Source of the DNA: UMGS1484 sp045661365
GTDB lineage: Bacteria; Bacillota; Clostridia; Oscillospirales; Acutalibacteraceae
Reading direction: 5' to 3'
Assembly: GCA_045661365.1 (NCBI GenBank)
Contig: JAZRFL010000143.1
Location: 1-31,074, forward strand
DNA: 31,074 nucleotides
A model generated the notes under the pieces. The model did no database searches. It was not told the DNA's origin and worked only from the letters and a program-made list of their open reading frames with translations. Of this stretch, positions 23,710 to 31,074 are shown piece after piece. Within the stretch, counting starts at the first letter, position 1. The number at the start of each line of letters is the position of its first letter. The position numbers and the translations under genes are program-made.

Positions 23710-23738
23710 TTGACACAATATCGTAGATAATATATAAT
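23710..23738 (+). promoter_or_regulatory. Consensus sigma-A promoter of the two-component operon
   Basis: TTGACA (23710-23715), 17-base spacer, TATAAT (23733-23738): both hexamers match the consensus exactly. About 44 bases upstream of the response regulator start. Confidence 0.85.
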
Positions 23739-23781
23739 AAAAGCAATCCATTTAACAATCTTTGCTTGGGGGAGTAACTCA

Positions 23782-24489
23782 ATGAAAATTGCTGTTTGCG
23801 ATGATTCTTTGCAAGACCGTGAGAAGATTATAAGTAACATTTTGGACTTTCAAGAGAAATATTCTTTGCAATTTTTCCAATTTGAAAGTGGTGAATCCTT
23901 ACTACAAGCATATGAAAACGGCAATTCCTTTGACATCGTATTTTTAGACGTGGAAATGCAACATTTAAACGGAATTGACGTTGGCAGAAAAATCCGAGCT
24001 CTGCAAAAAAAGGTTATTATCATTTTCGTTTCAAAATACCCCCAATACGCAATACCGGCATATGATTGTGAACCACTATACTTCATCACTAAACCAATAG
24101 AGAAAAATCATTTTTTGCAAGTTTTTACTAAAGCTTTAGAAAAACACAAATTATTCCATCAATTCTATGTTTTACAATCAAAAGGTCAAGCACATAAAAT
24201 CCCGATTAGTGACCTTATTTATGTCGAAATTTGTCACAAGCATATTATGTTTTATACCACATACGGCGTGTTTGAAACAACACAAAGTACACTTAAAAAA
24301 GTTTTTATAACGTTGCAACCCCATGGCTTTATTCAAGTGCATCAAGCAATTTTGGTTAATCCGTCTTATATTCGAAGCATTCAAGATTTAACGATAACCT
24401 TAAATAACAATGTACAATTAGCCATGAGTGTCCGAAAAAAGAGCGACACTTTAAGAGCATATGCCAATTATTTAGAGGGGGAAATATAA
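23782..24489 (+). CDS. LytTR-family response regulator (AgrA/VirR type)
   Basis: A 235-residue cytoplasmic response regulator. Receiver domain residues 1-120: acidic pair Asp7-Asp8, phospho-acceptor Asp56 in IVFLDVEMQ, Ser84 and Lys104 (ITKP). The C-terminal LytTR DNA-binding domain spans about 140-230 (HKIPISDLIYVEICHKHIMF, then FIQVHQAILVNPSYIRSIQ). ATG after GGGGGAG. The kinase gene follows two bases after its stop. This pair resembles Agr-type peptide quorum systems, but no agrB or agrD is nearby, so the signal must be made elsewhere or be of another kind. Possible targets: its own promoter (direct repeats at 23659-23695) and the divergent dockerin gene. Confidence 0.93.
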   Translation: MKIAVCDDSLQDREKIISNILDFQEKYSLQFFQFESGESLLQAYENGNSFDIVFLDVEMQHLNGIDVGRKIRALQKKVIIIFVSKYPQYAIPAYDCEPLYFITKPIEKNHFLQVFTKALEKHKLFHQFYVLQSKGQAHKIPISDLIYVEICHKHIMFYTTYGVFETTQSTLKKVFITLQPHGFIQVHQAILVNPSYIRSIQDLTITLNNNVQLAMSVRKKSDTLRAYANYLEGEI

Positions 24490-24491
24490 CC

Positions 24492-25799
24492 ATGGAAACA
24501 ATATTGTATAATTTATTGAATGGTATTTTAGAAGTTTATTTGATTTGTTTCTGTTTTCGCACTTTTGCAAAACCAATTGAACGTAAAGAGCGTATATGGT
24601 ACCTCGTTGCATTGGGCAGTGTTTTCACAGGGTTGTTGTTTTTGACCAAGCCGCCCTTATTGAATTTTATCATAATATTAACACTCATTGTATTACTATC
24701 ACTGTTATATCAAATGAAATGGTATAATCACATTTTTTTGAGTGTGTTTACAATCGCTCTGGTTTCTATGGCTGAAATGGTTGTTGCGGTAGTAAGTAGC
24801 GTGGTTCTTCACTTGGATATGGTTGTTCTAAAAACACAACCCTATGTGTTTTCGGGAATGCTAATTTCCAAACTTGTTATCTTTATTGTAATTGCAATTA
24901 TCCGGTGTGGTAGACGCACCTTGCCTTTGAAAAAAGCTGGAATCCTTTGGTTATATATCGGCACCGTGATGCTCACTTCGATTGTTAACAGCTTTGTTGT
25001 ATTGGATTATATGTATACAATTGTTAACCAACCTGTAAAGCAAACCTTAACCATCGTAGCTATTTCACTTTTGATATTGATAAATATTATGTTGTTTTAC
25101 GTGATTGACAAAATCACTACCAATCTTGTGTTAGAATACAAATTTACTATGGCACAACAATTGATCGAAAATCAAAAGATGGCATATGAAAACCTATATT
25201 CCGGACAACAAGAAGTTCGAAAAATTCGCCATGACCTCCAAAATGAATTGGCTGGGATTTTACACCAATTGGAAAACAATCAAAGCGAAGAAGCGATTAC
25301 CCACATAAAAGATCAATTAAATCTTTTGGAATCAAATAAAAAGAATCTGTTTTCAGGGTACAATGCAATTGATACTTTGCTTAAAAGCAAAGAAAAAATC
25401 GCTAATGCTAAAGGGATCTCTTTAGAAAGCAATATTCAACTAAATAACACCTTGCACATCGACACAATTGATTTGTTTATTATACTTGGCAATGCTTTAG
25501 ACAATGCCATTGAAGCAACCCATAAAGTAAAAAACCATTCGAAAGTTATTACGGTGTCAGCAAAGAATCAAGGTGATAGTTTGCTGATTGTTGTTAAAAA
25601 TCCGGTGGACAATATGGTGGATGTAACACAACTAATCTCGTCAAAAACTGACTTTGATAACCACGGATTTGGCATTATTCAAATGAAAAATTTAACACAA
25701 AAATACAATGGCGATGTATTTTTCGAATGTACAGAAGAACAATTCAAAACGACAATTTTGACGAATAACCATCGAGTAATCACCGATATACGTAAATAA
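24492..25799 (+). CDS. GHKL sensor histidine kinase (AgrC type)
   Basis: A 435-residue membrane kinase, partner of the response regulator immediately upstream. About six hydrophobic helices cover residues 1-205, with little extracellular sequence, as in AgrC-like receptors. A coiled linker leads to the phospho-acceptor His247 in KIRHDLQNE, and the GHKL ATPase domain has an N-box LGNALDNAIEA (Asn334 and Asn338) and a G-box HGFGI (391-395). ATG at 24492 directly after the regulator's stop, with the ribosome site GAGGGGG inside the end of that gene, so they are translationally coupled. Signal unknown. No clear terminator follows. Confidence 0.92.
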   Translation: METILYNLLNGILEVYLICFCFRTFAKPIERKERIWYLVALGSVFTGLLFLTKPPLLNFIIILTLIVLLSLLYQMKWYNHIFLSVFTIALVSMAEMVVAVVSSVVLHLDMVVLKTQPYVFSGMLISKLVIFIVIAIIRCGRRTLPLKKAGILWLYIGTVMLTSIVNSFVVLDYMYTIVNQPVKQTLTIVAISLLILINIMLFYVIDKITTNLVLEYKFTMAQQLIENQKMAYENLYSGQQEVRKIRHDLQNELAGILHQLENNQSEEAITHIKDQLNLLESNKKNLFSGYNAIDTLLKSKEKIANAKGISLESNIQLNNTLHIDTIDLFIILGNALDNAIEATHKVKNHSKVITVSAKNQGDSLLIVVKNPVDNMVDVTQLISSKTDFDNHGFGIIQMKNLTQKYNGDVFFECTEEQFKTTILTNNHRVITDIRK

Positions 25800-25872
25800 G
25801 ATTAGTCCCAAACTCTTGAAACAGCATTTATATTTTGAGAGTGTTCGAGGTATATCCAATTATATCCCAATT

Positions 25873-25900
25873 CACATAATCCCTCCCACGTCATATCCTA
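25873..25900 (+). promoter_or_regulatory. Possible sporulation (sigma-K-like) promoter of the SOD gene
   Basis: AC (25874-25875), exactly 16 bases, then CATATCCTA (25892-25900), matching the mother-cell sigma-K pattern AC-N16-CATANNNTA. No convincing sigma-A pair was found in 25800-25919. The implied start near 25907 leaves a leader of only about 13 bases that contains most of the ribosome site, which weakens the case. Confidence 0.35.
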
Positions 25901-25919
25901 TCCATAGGAGGGACTTATC

Positions 25920-26360
25920 ATGAATTGTTACAACAAACCGAATGCAATCGCCTATATAAAAGGGGACGCAGACCACCCTACCTTGCGAGGCACCACCCGA
26001 TTTTACCAAAAGCCAAACGGAGTGCTACTGGTTGCCCAAATAAGAGGACTTCCCCCATCTGAGACCAATTTTTTCGGTTTTCACATTCACCAAGGAACCG
26101 ATTGCGCAGGCGAAGCATTCAGCCAAACCCAATCCCATTACAATCCGAATCATACCGAGCACCCCCGCCACGCAGGGGACCTGCCCCCTTTGCTTTCTGC
26201 CGACGGCAACGGATTTCTCACCGTACTCACCAACCGATTCACGGTAAATGAAGTCATCGGTCGCACGGTGGTAATCCATTCACAGCCCGACGATTTTACC
26301 ACCCCACCTGCCGGCAACGCAGGCACCAAAATCGCATGCGGTGTGATTCAAAATGTGTAA
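25920..26360 (+). CDS. Cu/Zn superoxide dismutase family protein, no signal peptide
   Basis: A 146-residue protein of the Cu/Zn SOD fold, which dismutates superoxide. All metal ligands are present: copper His55, His57, His120, the bridging His73, and zinc His81, His84, Asp87 (in HAGDLPPL). The disulfide pair is Cys62 and Cys140. The active-site arginine of classical enzymes (in GNAGxRxACG) is Lys137 here (GNAGTKIACG), so activity may be altered. There is no export signal, unlike most bacterial SodC, which suggests a cytoplasmic or spore-associated location. ATG with AGGAGGG upstream. Stands alone between the kinase gene and a convergent small gene. Confidence 0.9.
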   Translation: MNCYNKPNAIAYIKGDADHPTLRGTTRFYQKPNGVLLVAQIRGLPPSETNFFGFHIHQGTDCAGEAFSQTQSHYNPNHTEHPRHAGDLPPLLSADGNGFLTVLTNRFTVNEVIGRTVVIHSQPDDFTTPPAGNAGTKIACGVIQNV

Positions 26361-26363
26361 AAG

Positions 26364-26398
26364 AAAAGCCATGACCCACCTATTGAGTCATGGCTTTT
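26364..26398. terminator. Bidirectional intrinsic terminator
   Basis: A perfect 12-bp stem (26364-26375 with 26387-26398), 11-base loop. Serves the SOD gene and the convergent 26401-26661 gene. Confidence 0.85.
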
Positions 26399-26400
26399 AA

Positions 26401-26661
26401 CTATAAATCTTGCAAATCCGCGTCAGGAATATGGTTTTCCACGTTGTCCCGCCCAAGGTCGGTATCAATTACCGGATACACCGGGGAAATGGGTCGTTCG
26501 GTATGATACACCTTTTGCGACGGCGCCTTGGTACCGGCTATGATGGCATTGGCTTTGGATTTTCCGCTTTTTGCTTTACCTTGCAGCTGGGGAACTGCCG
26601 CCGTATCATTTTTGGATTTTGTGTGAGTCCATTCGGGTCGTTTCATCCCTTTTTTCGCCAT
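26401..26661 (-). CDS. Small basic conserved protein, possibly spore-associated
   Basis: An 86-residue protein starting MAKKGMKRPEWTHTKSKND, Lys/Pro-rich in the first half (PQLQGKAKSGKSKANAI) and acidic at the end (DNVENHIPDADLQDL). No signal peptide, membrane helix or recognisable domain; it looks largely unfolded or extended. I have a weak memory of similar KKGMKRPxxxHTKxKN proteins across spore-forming Clostridia, of unknown function. The frame runs upstream to 26799 over the AraC gene, but the ATG at 26659-26661 has GAGGTGA eight bases before it. A CATACTAT sequence at 26681-26688 (minus strand) resembles a sporulation-type -10 box. Gene reality is fairly sure, role is not. Confidence 0.7.
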   Translation of the reverse strand: MAKKGMKRPEWTHTKSKNDTAAVPQLQGKAKSGKSKANAIIAGTKAPSQKVYHTERPISPVYPVIDTDLGRDNVENHIPDADLQDL

Positions 26662-26680
26662 ACTTTTTTTCACCTCGAAA

Positions 26681-26688
26681 ATAGTATG
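26681..26688 (-). promoter_or_regulatory. Sporulation-type -10 element (CATACTAT)
   Basis: On the minus strand CATACTAT lies about 20 bases before the small basic gene, a core shared by forespore and mother-cell sigma -10 boxes. A well-spaced -35 element was not found, so the sigma factor is open. Confidence 0.35.
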
Positions 26689-26729
26689 CCCCACAATGGG
26701 TGATTCATGAGGAAAGGACGAAAAACACG

Positions 26730-27770
26730 CTATTCTTTTATTAGGAATTTTCGTGTGCACACCATATCTTGCCAAACAGTTCCATCCGCAAGATAACACA
26801 TTCTATCAATTGTACCGTTTTTTGTATGATAATCGATGACGAATATTTGTCCTTCCTCGATTTTTATGGGCGGATAATTGTTATAGGGTAAGACATCGTT
26901 ACAAAGGTCTATATTTGTAAATGCGTCCACTTTGCTTTCCAACCGCCAAAACTCTCGTTTGTTAGCATAATCCGACCATGAAACCATGTTTTGTTCGCCA
27001 AAGTAGTCCGCCTTGTATTCGTTTCCGTTAACCGTAATGATATCGGTTCGAATAGGGTGCAGATAATCCAACAAAACCTCACGGGTACAAAGCATATTTT
27101 CCCAAACCGTACCATCTGCCATAAAATATTTTCGGTCTATCGTGCCATCCACTTTATAATAGTCAATTACAAAAACCTGACCAATTTCTATATGGATTGG
27201 CGGATAATTGTTATAGGGTAAAACTTCATTTAATATCGGTCTGTCCTTCAAATCTGCATAGGCATCCTCTAACCGCCAATATTTTCTTTTCACATATAGT
27301 TCGGAAAAAGATGCCAAATCTTGTTCACCGAAATAACTTGCTTCGTATTCTTTATCCGCAATCATTATTTTATCTTTCTTTACCGCATCCATCGCCTCGT
27401 TCACACTTATTTGAAAGACCAAACGAGGAAACACATTAAGAACCACATCGCTTTTGGTTACTATGCTCGGATTCACTCCATGAAAAAGCTGAAATGCTCT
27501 TGCAAATGACGTAGGCGAATCATATCCGTATTTTATTGCGATATCAATGACTTTCTTGTTTCCATACTTCAAATCCGCAGCGGCAAGGGTCAACCTTCGT
27601 TTTCGTATATAATCTGAAATATTGATATCTGCTATCAAAGAAAACATTCTGCCCACGTCATAATAGGAACAACAAGCAATTTGGGCAATTTGCCCTTGGT
27701 CGATATCATCGGTCAAATGATTTTCAATATAGTCAATCACCAGATTCAACTTTTCAGCAATGTTATCCAT
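26730..27770 (-). CDS. AraC-family regulator with a duplicated unknown C-terminal domain
   Basis: 346 residues. The two helix-turn-helix motifs of AraC regulators occupy about residues 1-105 (IAQIACCSYYDVGRMFSLI; IDIAIKYGYDSPTSFARAFQ), at the N-terminus as in MarA/GyrI-type members. A short bridge (VLNVFPRLVFQISV, about 110-122) resembles the entry into the GyrI-like effector domain usual in such proteins, but instead two tandem copies of another domain follow: 134-242 and 243-346. Both carry YFGEQ, a KR-x-[YF]W-RLE segment, LPYNNYPPI, GQ[VI]FVIDY, GTIDR and ADGTVW, then CTR. The family of this repeat is unknown to me; a ligand-sensing role is inferred. ATG after AGGAGGG. The small basic gene follows 68 bases downstream. 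Confidence 0.88.
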   Translation of the reverse strand: MDNIAEKLNLVIDYIENHLTDDIDQGQIAQIACCSYYDVGRMFSLIADINISDYIRKRRLTLAAADLKYGNKKVIDIAIKYGYDSPTSFARAFQLFHGVNPSIVTKSDVVLNVFPRLVFQISVNEAMDAVKKDKIMIADKEYEASYFGEQDLASFSELYVKRKYWRLEDAYADLKDRPILNEVLPYNNYPPIHIEIGQVFVIDYYKVDGTIDRKYFMADGTVWENMLCTREVLLDYLHPIRTDIITVNGNEYKADYFGEQNMVSWSDYANKREFWRLESKVDAFTNIDLCNDVLPYNNYPPIKIEEGQIFVIDYHTKNGTIDRMCYLADGTVWQDMVCTRKFLIKE

Positions 27771-27900
27771 ACTTATCCCTCCTGCAAAATCAATATATCA
27801 CATAAACAAAGCACGGTCGCAACATTTCTTGCAAAATTCTGTTTATGCTTTGGAGATAAAGTTCAACGACACGAATAAAAGAGGGTTGAAAAAAGATTAA

Positions 27901-28782
27901 CTAATATTCATCCGCCACTTCTTTCAAATAGGATTCTGTGCGAAAAGACTGAAAATTAAAATAACATTGTCTTGCGTGAATAAACTGATATGCCATCATA
28001 AGGATGGGCCTCAGTTCGGGATTATCATTCTTGCGATATATTTTCACTTGATTGTCATCCAGCAACAAGGTTTCTTCACGAAGCAACCCATATTGCACCA
28101 GCAACGGGCACACTTCATCAAACTCCTTTTTTGAAATCCCAATTTTTTCTGCAATGGTTTTCCCCGTATATTGATTTTGATCCGCAATTTTTTGGGTAAA
28201 AAGAACCGCTTTCATTCCGTAATCGCTTGCCAACAGAGAAAAGAATTCACAAAACTGCTTTTCGTTTAATATCTTTTTTGAAATCTCCGGCGAATCCGCC
28301 ACCGCACAAAACAAGGGGAATCCTTTTACAAGAGAAAGATAGGTAGTTCCCTCATCGGTAATAATTTGAGAAGTAATTTGCGGATTGAGCTTATATCTTT
28401 CTAAGACCTCATTATAGTCATGGAGTTCCTCGTTTCCAAGATAGGCACTTTGTATGCTCCAAATTGCTTCAAATAAAAACTGAAATGCATCAAACTCTTC
28501 TTTTCGATTGTATTTATGAAAAAGACTGTATTGGAATAGTTTGCCCAGCATTTCCTCTTTCGAAATTTCAGAAATCTTCCTTTTGTTCCCAAATAATGAA
28601 TCAATGCTTACGTCAAAAATCTTTGCAATTTCAGGAAGCAAACCAATATCGGGCAACGCACCGTTGGTTTCCCACTTCGAAACCGCTTGCCCTGAAATGT
28701 TCAACAATTCCCCCAGTTCTTCTTGGGTTAACCCTTTTTGCTTTCTGTAACACGCAATGTTTTCTCCGATTTTGATGGACAT
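27901..28782 (-). CDS. XRE-family regulator with long unknown C-terminal region
   Basis: 293 residues. A Cro/CI-type HTH spans about 1-65 (ENIACYRKQKGLTQEELGEL, SGQAVSKWETNGALPDIG, FDVSIDSLFGN). The remaining 225 residues are mostly helical with no domain I can name; TGKTIAEKIGISKKEFDEVC (about 205-225) reads like a second, winged-helix-like segment that ends in a short beta part (LREETLLLDDNQVKIYR). The open frame reaches 28863, but the ATG at 28780-28782 after GGAGGAG is the start and lies downstream of a good promoter. Neighbours on both sides are unrelated, and the target is unknown. Confidence 0.88.
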   Translation of the reverse strand: MSIKIGENIACYRKQKGLTQEELGELLNISGQAVSKWETNGALPDIGLLPEIAKIFDVSIDSLFGNKRKISEISKEEMLGKLFQYSLFHKYNRKEEFDAFQFLFEAIWSIQSAYLGNEELHDYNEVLERYKLNPQITSQIITDEGTTYLSLVKGFPLFCAVADSPEISKKILNEKQFCEFFSLLASDYGMKAVLFTQKIADQNQYTGKTIAEKIGISKKEFDEVCPLLVQYGLLREETLLLDDNQVKIYRKNDNPELRPILMMAYQFIHARQCYFNFQSFRTESYLKEVADEY

Positions 28783-28806
28783 ACGCTCTCCTCCTTTGCT
28801 GATCCC

Positions 28807-28835
28807 ATTATAGCACAAGCGATAGTTTGAGTAAA
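28807..28835 (-). promoter_or_regulatory. Sigma-A promoter of the long XRE gene
   Basis: Minus strand TTTACT (28830-28835), 17-base spacer, TATAAT (28807-28812), 25 bases upstream of the start codon. Confidence 0.65.
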
Positions 28836-28899
28836 TAGAGGTAAAGATGACTCGTCCAACCAATGGTTGAGAAAACGCTGTTATATTTTATAGAACAAA

Positions 28900-28921
28900 A
28901 AACCACCCAATTGGGTGGTTT
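28900..28921 (-). terminator. Intrinsic terminator after the GIY-YIG gene
   Basis: A 22-base perfect palindrome (AAACCACCCAA and its complement) with a T-run on the minus strand. It is almost the same sequence as the tRNA terminator at 30213-30234. Confidence 0.85.
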
Positions 28922-28958
28922 CTTGTTTGAATCAAATCTAAGAACCTTTTTTGACGAT

Positions 28959-29804
28959 TTATTCTTCTTCGATATCTTTAATACTTTTGTTTTCAATAGT
29001 TTTCCATTCTGTTCTACCATTTGCGTTTCGACCCATTACAACAGCTGCCGCAAGGGAAGGGCTTGTAAACACATAATCAGAACTAAACAAAAAACCTTGA
29101 TCAATAATCCCCTTATCAAGTAGCCTATTTCTCAGATTAACTAAATTCGCTGACATACTAGGCGTTGTATCTCTTGCAATTTTAGAACCTTTTGCCACCA
29201 AAAATCCATCCGCTACGAGCAACCCTTTTGCATCTGCTCCGCGAGCAGCTTTGATAAAGAAAATATTTTGTTTTTCATCGCCATTCTCCATAAGCGAATC
29301 ATCGATTTTATCAAAAACTTTATATCCTAAAGTATTAACAAGCAATCTGGCGTTTTCAATAAACTCTTCCAACATGGATTCATCAAACTCTGAAATGGTA
29401 GAACATGTCGGAATCGTATTGTTAATGATTGTTGCACGTTTTGAATCATTAGCCAAATTATAAAATTTATTCTCAAGGAATTTAACATGAGCCTTGTTCA
29501 AAATATTATCTTTTGAAACAACGACAACGCAGTCATTCCAATAATTATGATCATTAAGATGTTGTTTTAATCTAACAATAATTTTCTCGGCCTCTCCAAC
29601 ATAAACACTGTCATTATTATCTTCATCTTTTCCAAAGAGAAAATATACCCCTGTAAATTTAGAATCGGAACGATTAGCAAATTCATTTAAATCGTTTCTA
29701 GAAACTTTATAAACACGGCCATTCCAATTTGAGAGTTCACACATAATTCTCCCATTTGGATTCCCGTCAAAAATACACATTTGAATTGTCTTATTAAAAC
29801 TCAT
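28959..29804 (-). CDS. GIY-YIG nuclease-domain protein with C-terminal DUF4357
   Basis: 281 residues. An N-terminal strand-rich segment (residues 1-45) leads into a GIY-YIG domain (about 50-130): GVYFLFG, then VYVGEAEKIIVRLKQH with the catalytic-type arginine, and KAHVKFLENKF with the metal-binding-type glutamate. The C-terminal DUF4357 (about 215-275; SMSANLVNLRNRLLDKG, then FTSPSLAAAVVMGRNANGRTEWK) is common in accessory nuclease and restriction-linked proteins. A cellular role in DNA cleavage or defence is inferred, not shown. The ATG at 29802-29804 with GGGTGA upstream is preferred over a TTG at 29814-29816. Notably AT-rich compared with the core genes of the window; stands alone next to the rRNA operon end. 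Confidence 0.88.
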   Translation of the reverse strand: MSFNKTIQMCIFDGNPNGRIMCELSNWNGRVYKVSRNDLNEFANRSDSKFTGVYFLFGKDEDNNDSVYVGEAEKIIVRLKQHLNDHNYWNDCVVVVSKDNILNKAHVKFLENKFYNLANDSKRATIINNTIPTCSTISEFDESMLEEFIENARLLVNTLGYKVFDKIDDSLMENGDEKQNIFFIKAARGADAKGLLVADGFLVAKGSKIARDTTPSMSANLVNLRNRLLDKGIIDQGFLFSSDYVFTSPSLAAAVVMGRNANGRTEWKTIENKSIKDIEEE

Positions 29805-29845
29805 ATAATCACCCAATATGTCCTCAATTTACTTTTATAGTATAA

Positions 29846-29874
29846 ATTATACCATATATTTACACAAAGTGCAA
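29846..29874 (-). promoter_or_regulatory. Sigma-A promoter of the GIY-YIG gene
   Basis: Minus strand TTGCAC (29869-29874), 17-base spacer, TATAAT (29846-29851). A second overlapping pair (TTGTGT, 17 bases, TATACT) is also present. Confidence 0.7.
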
Positions 29875-29879
29875 TATCA

Positions 29880-30212
29880 CCATGCGCAAATGTTCACTTG
29901 TGCCACAGATTCCGTGCTTTATCGAGAAAAAACTTTCGGGCACTCCGTGCTAATCCTCGGTTTTTTCGACCGCGGCACCTCGTCGAAACCAACTACGCTT
30001 CCTTTGTTTCCGTGTTCCACGAAAACGCGAACGCTACGTTGTTTCTCCTCTCCCTAAAAAGTTTTGCTTTTCAGGGAACCCATTCCCCTCCCTGCATCCG
30101 CCACCGGCGGCGGTCGGGCTCGTTACCACCTCCATCGCACGCACAGTCGGTAAAGCAATCAACCACTAACCACCCTATTGCAGATTCAAACCCAATTAAA
30201 ATGCCAACAAAA
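29880..30212. other. Gene-free, structured, GC-richer stretch between GIY-YIG gene and tRNA
   Basis: No credible gene. It contains a hairpin at 30052-30076 (10 pairs with one mismatch, TTTTG loop), an imperfect inverted repeat between about 29923 and 29971 (AAAAAA and TTTTTT arms beside TCGA), and a GC-rich GCCACCGGCGGCGG segment near 30100. The plus-strand frames here are artefacts running into the antisense of the tRNA. It may be a relic or a small RNA. Confidence 0.4.
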
Positions 30213-30234
30213 AAACCACCCTATTGGGTGGTTT
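30213..30234 (-). terminator. Intrinsic terminator of the rRNA-tRNA transcript
   Basis: Stem 30213-30221 with 30226-30234, TATT loop, followed on the minus strand by a run of T; six bases beyond the tRNA 3' end. Confidence 0.88.
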
Positions 30235-30240
30235 CTTTGT

Positions 30241-30316
30241 TGGCGCCTCAAGTAGGACTCGAACCTACGACACCGCGGTTAACAGCCGCGTGCTCTACCG
30301 ACTGAGCTATTAAGGC
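30241..30316 (-). tRNA. tRNA-Asn (anticodon GTT)
   Basis: On the minus strand the cloverleaf starts GCCTTAATAGCTCAGT. The acceptor arm pairs seven bases (one G-T), the anticodon loop is CTGTTAA giving anticodon GTT for asparagine, the T-arm contains GGTTCGAGTCC, and CCA is encoded at 30241-30243. It follows 5S rRNA and is probably part of the rRNA transcript. Confidence 0.97.
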
Positions 30317-30359
30317 AAATGCATTAAAGCACACATGGGGTGTGCTTTAACGATTTGTG

Positions 30360-30472
30360 TTGGCATTACCTATCTTCCCAGGCGGCTTCCCACCAAGTAT
30401 TGTCGGCGCAAAGAAGCTTAACTACCGTGTTCGGGATGGGAACGGGTGGACCCTTCTTGCAATCAACACCAA
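30360..30472 (-). rRNA. rrf: 5S ribosomal RNA
   Basis: The minus strand contains the conserved CCACCCGTTCCCATCCCGAAC and GAAGCCGCCTGGG regions of 5S rRNA; the ends pair (TTGGTGTT with AATGCCAA). End positions are estimated from this closing stem and may be off by a few bases. Confidence 0.93.
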
Positions 30473-30564
30473 CTATTCAGAGCATGTACCCTGAAAACTG
30501 AACAATGAGAATGAAGTAATAAGCTGAAGAGAACTTGTAGTAGCAAAGGTGTAGAACAACTGCT

Positions 30565-31074
<510 letters not shown>

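Noticed and set aside
25801..25842. Possible terminator after the histidine kinase gene (ACTCT...AGAGT)
   Set aside because: Only five pairs across a 20-base loop and no T-run; too weak to support.
27801..27847. CATAAACA/TGTTTATG inverted repeat upstream of the AraC gene
   Set aside because: Arms are only eight bases and 31 bases apart in AT-rich sequence; could occur by chance, so not listed as an operator.
29898..30305. Plus-strand ORF of 135 codons near the tRNA
   Set aside because: Its end (QVGLEPTTPRLTAACSTD) is the antisense translation of the tRNA-Asn gene, a well-known annotation artefact; no ribosome site or domain.

Overview
The window looks like a chromosomal piece of a low-to-moderate GC anaerobic Firmicute, probably a gut Clostridia member of the Oscillospiraceae/Ruminococcaceae type. 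This is inferred from strong AAGGAG-type ribosome binding sites, near-consensus sigma-A promoters with 17-bp spacers, a dockerin-bearing secreted protein, a coat-F/ferritin-like protein, AgrA/AgrC-type signalling and many small lipoproteins. No species call is possible from sequence reading alone. Most genes lie on the minus strand.

Layout. 1-4400: a minus-strand housekeeping run dnaB-tilS-ftsH (ftsH leaves the window) behind one strong promoter. 4552-7475: a plus-strand ferritin-like coat-F-type gene, then minus-strand lipoprotein, PAP2 phosphatase and lipoprotein genes. 7573-9002: a CorC/HlyC-type membrane transporter preceded by a leader that combines a 23-codon upstream ORF with an intrinsic terminator. 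9059-14219: a four-gene surface-polysaccharide operon (GT4 glycosyltransferase, two tandem polymerase/ligase paralogues, flippase). 14357-19479: cysteine synthase, lipoprotein, ZIP metal transporter, sodium:neurotransmitter-type symporter, HAD phosphatase and a small monooxygenase-fold protein. 19793-20410: a small lipoprotein and a divergent XRE regulator around a perfect 16-bp-arm palindrome. 20464-23494: a polysaccharide deacetylase and a secreted two-repeat dockerin protein.

23659-29804 is AT-richer and accessory in character: a LytTR response regulator plus GHKL histidine kinase, a Cu/Zn superoxide dismutase, a small basic protein, an AraC regulator with a duplicated unknown C-terminal domain, a long XRE regulator and a GIY-YIG/DUF4357 protein. 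The right end is the 3' part of a minus-strand rRNA operon: 23S (partial), 5S, tRNA-Asn.

The strongest candidates for something undescribed are the corC leader (the uORF stop codon sits in the loop of a terminator, so translation could decide attenuation), the duplicated C-terminal domain of the AraC regulator, the mosaic two-repeat dockerin protein, and the palindromic operator shared by the lipoprotein/XRE pair. No transposase, integrase, CRISPR array or recognisable riboswitch class was seen.
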